Part shown: one piece after another, positions 1-7,241 of the stretch
Layout of the letters: every line of letters begins with the position of its first letter
How positions within the stretch are numbered: the stretch's first letter is position 1
DNA from: JAMBLL01 sp964460075
GTDB taxonomy: Bacteria > Actinomycetota > Acidimicrobiia > Spongiisociales > UBA5794
Assembly: GCA_964460075.1 (NCBI GenBank)
Contig: CAYWPC010000036.1
Span: forward strand, 1-19,416
Direction: 5' to 3'
Length of the DNA stretch: 19,416 nt
Notes under the pieces: generated by a model
Database searches by the model: none
Seen by the model: only the letters and a program-made list of their open reading frames with translations
Told to the model about the DNA's origin: nothing
Made by a program: the position numbers and the translations under genes

Positions 1-32
1 CGAAGACAACTCCTGATCCCTCATCCCGACGA

Positions 33-704
33 GTGCGGCTCTCCCCCCCGAGAGCCGCACTTCTCGCGGGTGCGGTCATCGTGTTGCTCGCAGCTGCCGG
101 TTGCTCCCCGAGCAACGAGACCACGACGCCGGCGACCTCGCCACCTGCGACGAGTTCACCTGTGACATCGGTCACGTCGACCACGCAGATCGACAGCATT
201 GACGCACCTGAGCTCGATCCAAGCGCGTTGCTTGCATCGGCGCTTGCTCAGTACAGCGACGGGTATCGATTTGATGCGCTTGCCGAGATACGAGGTGCTG
301 AGGCGGCCAAGATCAGCGGAGTTGTCATTGGAACGAGCGCACAGATGGACGTCACATCAGGTGAAGCAACCATCTCGTACATCATCACTCCACAAGCGTC
401 ATGGATCCAAACCGAAGGCGGAGAGTGGCAGGAGGTGGAATCGTCAGGAACGATCGATCCGCCTCTCGACAATATGGCTTCGCCACTGTCGATCTCGATC
501 GTTGCGACGAGCGATGGAATCACAACTGCAGTCGCAACCTACAACGGTGAAGCGTTCAGCTCCGACGTGGCGATCGATATGAACTTGACGTTCGACAGCG
601 GACGCTTGGTCGAGGCATCGTACGAGACAGAGAGCGCCTCGGTATCCACCACGTTCGGTCCTCTCAATGGTGCAACGATCGAGAGCCCTGGGCAGTCAGC
701 CTGA
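33..704 (+). CDS. Secreted lipoprotein, possibly LppX/LprAFG-like
   Basis: The GTG-started protein of 223 residues has a short basic N-terminus, a hydrophobic stretch (about residues 8-22) and a lipobox ending AAGC with the lipidated Cys at 24. A Ser/Thr/Pro-rich linker follows (about 25-60). The rest (about 65-220) is an all-beta-looking domain with repeated alternating hydrophobic strands and only one possible helix. The general shape (lipobox, linker, about 160-residue beta domain containing 'SGVVIG' and a 'GEWQEVE' strand) recalls the LppX/LprG lipoproteins of actinobacteria, which carry lipids across the cell envelope, but similarity is weak and I do not claim the function. No in-frame start lies upstream within the window, so the gene appears complete. 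It sits just upstream of a nuclease gene in the same direction with 72 nt between them. Confidence 0.75.
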   Translation: MRLSPPRAALLAGAVIVLLAAAGCSPSNETTTPATSPPATSSPVTSVTSTTQIDSIDAPELDPSALLASALAQYSDGYRFDALAEIRGAEAAKISGVVIGTSAQMDVTSGEATISYIITPQASWIQTEGGEWQEVESSGTIDPPLDNMASPLSISIVATSDGITTAVATYNGEAFSSDVAIDMNLTFDSGRLVEASYETESASVSTTFGPLNGATIESPGQSA

Positions 705-712
705 GGCGGACC

Positions 713-748
713 TGAGTATTCCCTCGCTTGGCCGGAACGCAATACTCA
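713..748. repeat. Inverted repeat between lipoprotein and nuclease genes
   Basis: TGAGTATT (713-720) and AATACTCA (741-748) are perfect 8-nt inverted arms around a 20-nt GC-richer loop. The stem is AT-rich and has no T-tract after it, so it is a weak terminator at best. It could equally be an operator-like site upstream of the nuclease start at 777. Confidence 0.3.
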
Positions 749-776
749 CAAAGACATCGGTGCAATCCAGCGACAA

Positions 777-2405
777 ATGTCACACCGACCTGGGACAATC
801 CCTCGTGTGACAAACATAGATATGTCGAAGGGACGTACACGCCGCAGCCGACTCGGTGGGGGTGACATCGGTGTATGTCTCACACGTCTTCACCACGATC
901 GGTTCACGATCGCCGATCACGTGTTCGACGAAGTCCGATCGCGCGATGCCTTACGAGGTATCGAGCATGAGAGGCTCGTAGTCGAAGCACTCGTCGACCT
1001 GCACCGCGACGTGGTCCGTATCGGGTCTGGATCAGGCGCCGAAGAACGCACACTGGCTGCCATGGCAAGAGGGATCGAGTTCATAATCGGTGGAAGGCTC
1101 AGTTCCGGTGATGACGCCCTCGTGGGTGCTCCTGATCTTCTCGTTCAGATCGGTGACGGATACGCACCCGTCGAAATCAAGAATCACAAGATCGAAAGTT
1201 CGAGTGGCATTTCAGCGACATCGTCACCGCTTGGTTCGATCGCGAACACCTCAACCGACCGGCGGAAGTTCCGAAGCAGTCGTCGAAGGGACCTGCTGCA
1301 GATTGCCCACTATCGGTACCTGTTGTCTGGCGTTGGCTACGCCTCATCGGATTATCTCGGGGGCATCATCGGCTCCGAGAAACCGTATCGCTGCCTGTGG
1401 GTCGACCTGTCGGCAGGCCGACCGTCGATCATGGACACATATGTATCGCTGCAATCAACGGCGATCGTCGCAATCCTGTTCGGCATCGAGCACCCCAACA
1501 CGCCGTATCAGCAGCCATCGTGGCGATCGGAGTGCAGCAGGTGCGACTGGGCAGATCTCTGCGAAGCCGAGCTAATCAGGAACAAGGATGTCACACTGCT
1601 GAGCAAGATCGATGCAGACGACCGGTCTCTGCTCACCGACTACGGCATAACCCGCATCGATCAGATCGCAGCGCTGCACCCAGACCAGGTATGCGTCGCG
1701 GACCAAGCGGTGGTGTTCCAAGCCAGGGCTCGAACAGCGGGTCGCCTCCTTCGACTGCGTGATGAGCCCGCTGCCCTCGACGTTCCATCCGCCCGTCGAG
1801 AGGTCGACTTCGATATCGAGACGTACAACGGTCAAATCTATCTCGCTGGGTTCCTCACCACCGTGAACGGCGACTCAACATACGAGTCGATCGTTGACTG
1901 GACAGGAAGCCACAACGGCGAGAAGCGACTGGTACACGAGATGTTTGCGCTGCTCTCCACGCTGACTGGCGACGACACGGTGACGCTGCATTGGACCGAG
2001 TACGAACGGCGTACCTTGGAGCAGGCCGGCGAGCGTCATGGCCTACTGATCCCAGGATTCGGCTCCGTCGCCGACTGGTTCGATGGCCACGCCGTCGACC
2101 TGTGCGATTGGGTCCGTCAGAATCTTGCCTCACCGAGCGGTTACAGCCTCAAGGTGATCGCGCCGCTCTGCGGGTTCACGTGGCGAGACGATGATCCTGG
2201 CGGACGTCAGTCGGAGATCTGGTTCGAGCGAATGCTTGCAGGAGATCTCGACATGCGTGAGCGCATCCTCGCCTACAACGAGGACGACGTCGTGGCACAG
2301 CACGAAATTCGACGTTGGGTGCGCCGTCATGACGATGGGCGAGGTCCTGGCACAGCAATCCCCTCCGTTCGGATCTGGCCCCTCGAGGGCGCAGACTCAT
2401 TCTGA
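777..2405 (+). CDS. TM0106-family RecB-like nuclease with RNase H-like domain
   Basis: Two nuclease modules are visible in 542 residues. The first (about 28-265) is a RecB/Cas4-type PD-(D/E)XK domain: GIEHE (61-65), GAPD with Asp120, the VEIKNHK motif (Glu133, Lys135) and QIAHYRYLL (Gln175, Tyr179). Four Cys residues (34, 253, 256, 262; the last three in CSRCDWADLC) have the one-plus-three spacing of the Fe-S cluster in Cas4/AddB proteins. The second module (about 342-515) is a DnaQ/RNase H-like fold with DFDIET (Asp346, Glu348), Asp441 in AVDLCDW and NEDDV (Asp503/504). This order matches the TM0106 family. The family is inferred to act in DNA processing; its exact role is not established. 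The ATG at 777 gives the longest form. A second ATG at 822 is possible, because the conserved part only begins near residue 27. I see no CRISPR or helicase partner nearby. Confidence 0.8.
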   Translation: MSHRPGTIPRVTNIDMSKGRTRRSRLGGGDIGVCLTRLHHDRFTIADHVFDEVRSRDALRGIEHERLVVEALVDLHRDVVRIGSGSGAEERTLAAMARGIEFIIGGRLSSGDDALVGAPDLLVQIGDGYAPVEIKNHKIESSSGISATSSPLGSIANTSTDRRKFRSSRRRDLLQIAHYRYLLSGVGYASSDYLGGIIGSEKPYRCLWVDLSAGRPSIMDTYVSLQSTAIVAILFGIEHPNTPYQQPSWRSECSRCDWADLCEAELIRNKDVTLLSKIDADDRSLLTDYGITRIDQIAALHPDQVCVADQAVVFQARARTAGRLLRLRDEPAALDVPSARREVDFDIETYNGQIYLAGFLTTVNGDSTYESIVDWTGSHNGEKRLVHEMFALLSTLTGDDTVTLHWTEYERRTLEQAGERHGLLIPGFGSVADWFDGHAVDLCDWVRQNLASPSGYSLKVIAPLCGFTWRDDDPGGRQSEIWFERMLAGDLDMRERILAYNEDDVVAQHEIRRWVRRHDDGRGPGTAIPSVRIWPLEGADSF

Positions 2406-2549
2406 GCATTCCTCTGGAGTGCGGTTAGCGAATCCGATCGCGACATCGAGGTCCGAGTATGCCCCCGGCAACCGGGCCGCAAACGCACAGCAGTTGTATC
2501 GTGATACCGAGCAGCGATGTTCCTCACCGATGGGAGGCAGAGAGGGGAA

Positions 2550-4181
2550 ATGGGAAGCCATCCGCTCGTGGCGGCGTTGCTGTCTGCACTCGTCCCGGGT
2601 GCGGGCCAGATGTACGCGAAGAGACCGCTGCGTGCGTTCGTGTTCTTCCTACCTGTGGTCGTCCTTGCGATTGGTGTCTTCACGTTCGCGTCACGCGGAA
2701 CCATGGGTATGGCGGAGCTCTTGGTACGGCCATCCTTCCTGTCTGGCGTACTCGCAGGGAATGTGTTGGTGCTCATTTGGCGCATCGCGGCGGTCATCGA
2801 CGCCTATCTGGTGACCGAATCCACACTCGACAGATCGTGGATGTCCATAACACTCGCCCTTCTGCTGTTCGCCGTTGCGATCCCTCACCTCGTCGGTTGG
2901 TCGTATGGGGTACAAACGATCAGCGCACTCCAGACAGTCTTCGTCGCCGCGCCCGCAGGCGAGTTATCACCACCACTTGCAGCTACGCCGCCGACCTCGC
3001 CGACGACGACCACGGAATCTCTCCAAGACCCGGCACCACATCTCGACCCGGTCGAAGCCGATCAGCGTTCTGTGCGCAACTATATTTTTCGGCCTGGCAT
3101 TGGAGACCCCGCAGCAATCGCTTCATGGATCGACATCATCGCCCCTTCGACTCCCGTGGCCCCGTTCGTGCCTTTCGCCGAGCGCGTCAACCCTGATCGC
3201 TTGACGATCTTGCTCGTCGGCGGCGACGCCGGCCCTGGTAGAGAAGGGCTTCGCACCGACACCATGATCGTCGCGACGTTCGAGCTCGATACCGGGAGAA
3301 CGGCTTTGTTCGGATTGCCGAGAAATTTCAAACTCGTGCCACTCCCCAAGAAACTGGAGCACTCCTTCTTGGACCTTGAGGAGGAGGTCATCGAGAAGGA
3401 CCTAACCGACGCCGACGAGGACGGGTATCCAGACTCGTGGGTTGACACTGATGGCGACGGCATCCCAGAAGAGCCGCCATTCGAGTCATGCCTGTGCTTC
3501 CCAACCATGCTCAACAAGGTGCACAAGTACACGCAAGATTGGACGACGACGTATCCCAGCACACCCGATCCGGGCCTCGCAGCCTTGAGGGATGTCATCG
3601 CCAACCTCATCGATCTCCCGATCGACTACTACCTGATGGTGAAGATGGAGGGCTTCGTCAAGACAATCGATGCGCTCGGTGGCGTAGACGTGATGGTGAA
3701 GGAGTCGTATCACGTCACGGTGTCGTCTCCCGAGGAGGGCGTCCCAAAAGCGACAGTGAATATCGATCCGGGCATAAACCATCTCGACGGACTCGAGTCG
3801 CTGGCCTATGTCCGTTGGCGCCAAGGCTCGTCAGACTACAACCGAATGAGGCGCCAGCGATGCCTCGTCAGGGCGGCAGCGACGCAGGCCAATCCTGTCA
3901 CACTGATCAAAGCATTTCCGAAGCTCATAGACCTCATTGAAGAGTCGATAACAACGGACATCCCCCTCACCTTCCTCCCCGACCTCATCAAGATCGTTGG
4001 CACCATCGATTTCGACGATGTGGCAACCGTTGGGTTTGTCCCTCCGACCTACAACTCGGGCCGAACACCACGCAAGTACCCCATACCGGATGTCGAGAGG
4101 ATCAGAGCGAAGGTTCGTCAGGTGCTCCGCGAGGGCGTCGCGTCCCAGAGCAGCACGGGTGCAAGCGAGTGCGCTGCCTGA
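2550..4181 (+). CDS. LytR-CpsA-Psr (LCP) family protein with multi-TM N-terminus
   Basis: LCP proteins are membrane-anchored enzymes on the outer face that transfer lipid-linked glycopolymers to peptidoglycan. Starting at the ATG at 2550 (GGAGG and GAGGGG lie upstream; a longer form would start at 2517 without a ribosome site) the protein has 543 residues. Residues 5-125 hold about four hydrophobic segments beginning 'SALVPGAGQMYAKRPLRAF', a small membrane module often placed before LCP domains. A Pro/Thr-rich linker lies near 140-165. The LCP domain (about 215-470) shows LLVGGDAG, RTDT (235-238), the PRN variant of the usual PRD/PRN (257-259), DYYLMV, GGVDV, LDGLESLAYVRWR and RMRRQR. Two DxDxDGxx(D/E) loops and two close Cys (314, 316) interrupt the domain. 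No C-terminal LytR domain is evident. Arg and Asp residues that bind the polyprenyl phosphate appear present. Confidence 0.85.
   Translation: MGSHPLVAALLSALVPGAGQMYAKRPLRAFVFFLPVVVLAIGVFTFASRGTMGMAELLVRPSFLSGVLAGNVLVLIWRIAAVIDAYLVTESTLDRSWMSITLALLLFAVAIPHLVGWSYGVQTISALQTVFVAAPAGELSPPLAATPPTSPTTTTESLQDPAPHLDPVEADQRSVRNYIFRPGIGDPAAIASWIDIIAPSTPVAPFVPFAERVNPDRLTILLVGGDAGPGREGLRTDTMIVATFELDTGRTALFGLPRNFKLVPLPKKLEHSFLDLEEEVIEKDLTDADEDGYPDSWVDTDGDGIPEEPPFESCLCFPTMLNKVHKYTQDWTTTYPSTPDPGLAALRDVIANLIDLPIDYYLMVKMEGFVKTIDALGGVDVMVKESYHVTVSSPEEGVPKATVNIDPGINHLDGLESLAYVRWRQGSSDYNRMRRQRCLVRAAATQANPVTLIKAFPKLIDLIEESITTDIPLTFLPDLIKIVGTIDFDDVATVGFVPPTYNSGRTPRKYPIPDVERIRAKVRQVLREGVASQSSTGASECAA
3408..3473 (+). 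other. Calcium-loop-like insertion inside the LCP domain
   Basis: The codons encode DADEDGYPD and, 3 residues later, DTDGDGIPE. Both fit DxDxDGxx(D/E), the pattern of thrombospondin type 3 repeats and EF-hand-like loops that bind calcium. They lie between the PRN motif and the DYYLMV region of the LCP catalytic domain. Calcium binding is inferred from the motif only. Confidence 0.55.
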
Positions 4182-4189
4182 TCCCAGGC

Positions 4190-4235
4190 CTTTGGCGTAG
4201 ATATCCGCAACGTGTTGCGGATATCTACGCCAAAG
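4190..4235. terminator. Perfect 21-bp-arm hairpin between convergent genes
   Basis: The arms 4190-4210 and 4215-4235 are exact reverse complements around a 4-nt loop (CGTG). The hairpin starts 8 nt after the LCP stop codon and contains the stop codon and last codons of the convergent thiolase gene (its TAG is at 4225-4227). Its position suits a bidirectional terminator for both genes. No long T-tract follows on either strand, so it is not a textbook intrinsic terminator; it may instead block or stabilise RNA ends. Confidence 0.65.
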
Positions 4236-5427
4236 CGGCGGACTCGAGGAGTATCGCGGTCCCCAGCCCTGACCCAGCAGGCACCGTTGCCCCACCCAGG
4301 GAGAGGTCCCGTTGCTTCAGTGCCTTGGCGAGGTGCACCGAGATTCTCAGACCCGACATCCCGACCGGATGTCCGAGAGCAACCGACCCGCCGTCGACGT
4401 TGAGCCGATCGCGATCCCAGCCTCCCATCTCCTCACACGCCAGGAGTTGCACCGCAAAGCCCTCGTTGCACTCGATGAGATCAAGATCGTCCAGGGCCCT
4501 ATCTGCTCCGTCAAGTGCTGCGTTGAGGGCATCGACGCAGGAATATCCCATGAGGTTCGGGTCGCATCCGACCATTGCAGTGCCCTCGGTGACAATGCGA
4601 GCGAGAGGTTCCATGTCGTATTTGTTCATCGCGTCGGCGCTTGCAATGATCGCCGCTGATGCGCCATCGTTGATGGTGGCTGCGTTGCCGGCAGTGATCA
4701 CACCGCCAGGTTGAACACTCCGCAATCCACCTAACACGCCGACGGTCGACCCGGTACGCGGATTCTCGTCCACATCGAAGATCACCGAACCTCGCTTCGA
4801 AGGGACGTTGATCGGAACGATCTCATCAGCAAACCGCCCACCGGAAATGGCAGCGAGCGCGCGCTCGTGTGACACAACGGCGTATGTATCCATCTGCAGC
4901 CTCGAGATGCCGTCCACCTCAGCATGATGTTCAGCGACATCAATCATGTACTTGGCGTCGCCCCACATCCCGGACCCCGCGAGCGTGCACTCGCGCAACG
5001 TGTCGAGGAATTCGCCACTTCCAAGCCGATGCCCCCATCTCGACCCTGGCACCATGTGAGGAGCGTTACTCATCGACTCAAGCCCCAGGACCATCACCAA
5101 GTCGGCGGCACCAATCGCAACCTGATAGGTCGCCTGGATCAGCGCAGCCATCGACGAACAGCACTGCATATTGATCGTGAAGGCCGGCACACGCTCGGGT
5201 ACGCCGACACGCATACCGACGATGCGCGCCGGATTCGACTCGGTCATATCCTGGAGGACCATCCCAGCAATGACGAGATCGAGCGCACCCGCATCGATGT
5301 TCACACGATCGAGCAGTGCAGAGGCCACCTGGGATCCGAACTCGGTGGCACGGAGAGGCCGCAACGAACCCCCGAACCGTCCGATCGGACTTCTCAGGCC
5401 CTCGACAAGAAAGACATCCCTGCTCAT
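4225..5427 (-). CDS. Thiolase-family acyl-CoA acyltransferase lacking the second Cys
   Basis: The ATG at 5427 (minus strand) has GGAGAG 4 nt upstream and gives 400 residues, a normal thiolase length. A TTG 30 nt further upstream is less likely. The N-terminus has the family pattern 'RSPIGRFGG'. The nucleophile Cys89 sits in NMQCCSSMAA, where thiolases usually have C-G-S-G. The active-site His353 is present in GGSVALGHPVGMSG, and NEGF (321-324) stands in for NEAF. The C-terminal CxG motif, whose Cys acts as acid/base in biosynthetic and degradative thiolases, reads TVPAGSGLG here with Pro383 in the Cys position. Thiolases cleave or form 3-ketoacyl-CoA. With one Cys missing the enzyme may be altered in rate or chemistry. 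It is transcribed divergently from the acyl-CoA mutase operon and shares its control region, so it probably provides the last step of that pathway. Confidence 0.85.
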   Translation of the reverse strand: MSRDVFLVEGLRSPIGRFGGSLRPLRATEFGSQVASALLDRVNIDAGALDLVIAGMVLQDMTESNPARIVGMRVGVPERVPAFTINMQCCSSMAALIQATYQVAIGAADLVMVLGLESMSNAPHMVPGSRWGHRLGSGEFLDTLRECTLAGSGMWGDAKYMIDVAEHHAEVDGISRLQMDTYAVVSHERALAAISGGRFADEIVPINVPSKRGSVIFDVDENPRTGSTVGVLGGLRSVQPGGVITAGNAATINDGASAAIIASADAMNKYDMEPLARIVTEGTAMVGCDPNLMGYSCVDALNAALDGADRALDDLDLIECNEGFAVQLLACEEMGGWDRDRLNVDGGSVALGHPVGMSGLRISVHLAKALKQRDLSLGGATVPAGSGLGTAILLESAALA

Positions 5428-5441
5428 TGCGCTCTCCGTGG

Positions 5442-5470
5442 TTGCGTACGCCGTCAACCTATTTTATAAT
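5442..5470 (+). promoter_or_regulatory. Sigma-70-like promoter of the mutase operon
   Basis: TTGCGT (5442-5447) and a perfect TATAAT (5465-5470) are separated by 17 nt and point into the operon starting at 5523. The -35 lies immediately upstream of the thiolase ATG (minus strand, 5427), so both divergent genes are controlled from this short region. Confidence 0.6.
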
Positions 5471-5492
5471 AACGGACGTTCGTTAGGTTGAC
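5453..5492. repeat. Outer inverted repeat in the divergent control region
   Basis: GTCAACCTA (5453-5461) and TAGGTTGAC (5484-5492) are perfect 9-nt inverted arms, with centres 31 bp apart, close to three helical turns. They enclose the -10 and the central palindrome. They could bind a second dimer or a second regulator; this is inference. Confidence 0.45.
5470..5485. promoter_or_regulatory. Probable TetR-family operator
   Basis: TAACGGACGTTCGTTA is a 16-bp palindrome with a single mismatched pair (5475/5480). It begins at the last base of the -10 hexamer, so a bound repressor would block transcription start. The TetR gene lies inside the operon (8555), which suggests that it autoregulates the operon and perhaps the thiolase. 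Confidence 0.55.
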
Positions 5493-5522
5493 AACAGCGA
5501 AACACCAGAGCAAGGAGCAACC

Positions 5523-7241
5523 GTGGCCATTGACGCAACTGATGCTCAATCAAAGAAAGTCGCGGCCACATGGCGCGCCGAGTACGACAAGCTCGTCGCG
5601 AAGTTCGGGGATGCCGCACCGAAGCGGGCCACCAATCCAACGACACACTCAGGGCTCCCTCTGAAGTCTGCCTACTTCCCCCACGACATCCCAGACACCG
5701 ACGTAGTCGAAGCCCCAGGCGCGTACCCCTTCACGAGAGGAAACCTCGCGGCACAATACCAATTGATGCACTGGGCAAACCAACCCGTGATCGGCTACGG
5801 ACTACCCGAAGACACGAGAGAGCGAATGGACAGCCTCGCGGACCAGGGCATGGTCGGCTACTTCGGTCAGCGGTTCTACAACCTCGTCTACGACCTGGTC
5901 TCCCACGAGGGACTCGACCCAGACCATCCAGCAGCAAGAGGCCGCGTAGGTCAAGCGGGGATGGGGGTGTACTCGAAGGCTGACATGGCAAGACTCTTCG
6001 CAGGGATGGACCTAACGAAGATGAACGTCATTCACATCTCCTACTACCAGGTGGTCCCCGCTCTTGCCCAGTACATAGCCCTGGCCCAAGACCAGGGGCT
6101 AACGCCCGATCAGTTGCGCGGCAACTCGATGAACTGGTACCACCAGTCGGCATACGTCGGTATGAGCGCGTTTCCACCGCGCCAAGGCCATCGATTGGCC
6201 GTCGATCTGATCAACTACTGCTCCAAGAACATGCCGCGGTGGAACACAACGAATTTCTTCGGATACGGGGCGGAGGAGGCAGGGGGCACAGCTGTCGAAG
6301 AGATCGCGTTCATGCTCGCGTACGGAATCGACTTGGTGCGAGCGTGTATCGCATCAGGACTTTCGGCCGACCAGACGCTGGCACGCTTCGGCTTCCAGAT
6401 CGCGCAAGCCAATGACTTCTTCGAGGAGATCTGCAAGATACGGGCACTGCGAGGGATCTGGGCAACAACGATGAAAGACACCTTCGGCGCAGAGAACCCC
6501 AGGTCGATGCATGTGCGCATCCACACCCATACATCCGGCGTATCGCTGACCGCCCAGCAGCCGCTCGTCAACCTGATAAGAACGACACTGCACGCCTTTG
6601 GAGCCGCGTTGTCCGGCGTACAGGCAATGGAAGTCTCCGCGTACGACGAGGCGTACGCTCTCCCGACCGAGGAGGCGGCAACGCTCGCCCTACGGGTCCA
6701 ACAGGTGATCCAGGAGGAGACCAACATCACATCGGTCTCAGATCCGCTTGCCGGCTCGTATTACGTGGAGTCGCTCACCAAGCAACTCGCAGAGGCGGCC
6801 CTCGACCTTGTTCGAGACATCGAGACACAGGGCGGCTATATCGCCGCTCAGGAGTCTGGGTGGCTACGACGGAGAATCGAATCCTCGGCAGAGCGTTGGC
6901 GAGAGCTCATCGACTCAGGCGAACGCTCCGTCGTAGGCCTCAACAAGTATCAGATAGATGAGCAGCCACCAACCAACCTATTCACAGTCGAATCCGAGGT
7001 CGAGACGATCGCGGTAGAGCGGATCAAGGCCTTGCGGGCAGGAAGGGACACCGACCGCTGGGAGAGGGCCATGCATCGATACAAAGAGGCAGCCGTGGCG
7101 CTGGCCACCAAGGAGTATGCCGACATCGATGGCAGCCTCATGGCTGCAGCGATCGACGCCGCTCAGGCCGATGCCACGACCGGTGAGATGATGGGTGTCC
7201 TCAAGAGCGCACTCGGATGGAGGGCACCACATGAGTATTGA
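5523..7241 (+). CDS. Divergent B12-dependent acyl-CoA mutase, large subunit
   Basis: GTG start with AAGGAG 5 nt upstream; 572 residues, close to the catalytic chain of two-subunit acyl-CoA mutases (isobutyryl- and 2-hydroxyisobutyryl-CoA type), with no C-terminal B12 domain. The family is clear from PGAYPFTRG (65-73), DLVSHEGLDPDHP (124-136), EEAGGTAVEEIAF (251-263), HTSGVSLT (336-343), QEET, DPLAGSYYVESLT (407-419) and VGLNKY (471-476). By eye, in Propionibacterium methylmalonyl-CoA mutase numbering, Tyr89 is Val89, the carboxylate-binding Arg207 is Val212, catalytic His244 is Gly249 and Gln330 is His336. About six residues are inserted between the position-89 site and DLVSH. Arg283 is kept (Arg288). 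These changes argue against methylmalonyl- or ethylmalonyl-CoA as substrate. It heads the operon and overlaps the small-subunit gene by 11 nt. The rearrangement needs adenosylcobalamin. The true substrate is unknown. Confidence 0.88.
   Translation: MAIDATDAQSKKVAATWRAEYDKLVAKFGDAAPKRATNPTTHSGLPLKSAYFPHDIPDTDVVEAPGAYPFTRGNLAAQYQLMHWANQPVIGYGLPEDTRERMDSLADQGMVGYFGQRFYNLVYDLVSHEGLDPDHPAARGRVGQAGMGVYSKADMARLFAGMDLTKMNVIHISYYQVVPALAQYIALAQDQGLTPDQLRGNSMNWYHQSAYVGMSAFPPRQGHRLAVDLINYCSKNMPRWNTTNFFGYGAEEAGGTAVEEIAFMLAYGIDLVRACIASGLSADQTLARFGFQIAQANDFFEEICKIRALRGIWATTMKDTFGAENPRSMHVRIHTHTSGVSLTAQQPLVNLIRTTLHAFGAALSGVQAMEVSAYDEAYALPTEEAATLALRVQQVIQEETNITSVSDPLAGSYYVESLTKQLAEAALDLVRDIETQGGYIAAQESGWLRRRIESSAERWRELIDSGERSVVGLNKYQIDEQPPTNLFTVESEVETIAVERIKALRAGRDTDRWERAMHRYKEAAVALATKEYADIDGSLMAAAIDAAQADATTGEMMGVLKSALGWRAPHEY

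Noticed and set aside
5428..5457. TTG start extending the thiolase by 10 residues
   Set aside because: The ATG at 5427 has GGAGAG just upstream and fits the family N-terminus; the extension would run through the promoter and one repeat arm.
5488..5493. Perfect TTGACA as a -35 box for the mutase operon
   Set aside because: No -10-like hexamer lies 16-18 nt downstream; the sequence is part of the outer inverted repeat and the TTGCGT/TATAAT pair fits better.
6215..6730. Minus-strand open frame of 171 codons inside the mutase gene
   Set aside because: It is fully inside a strongly conserved mutase domain and shows no recognisable protein features.
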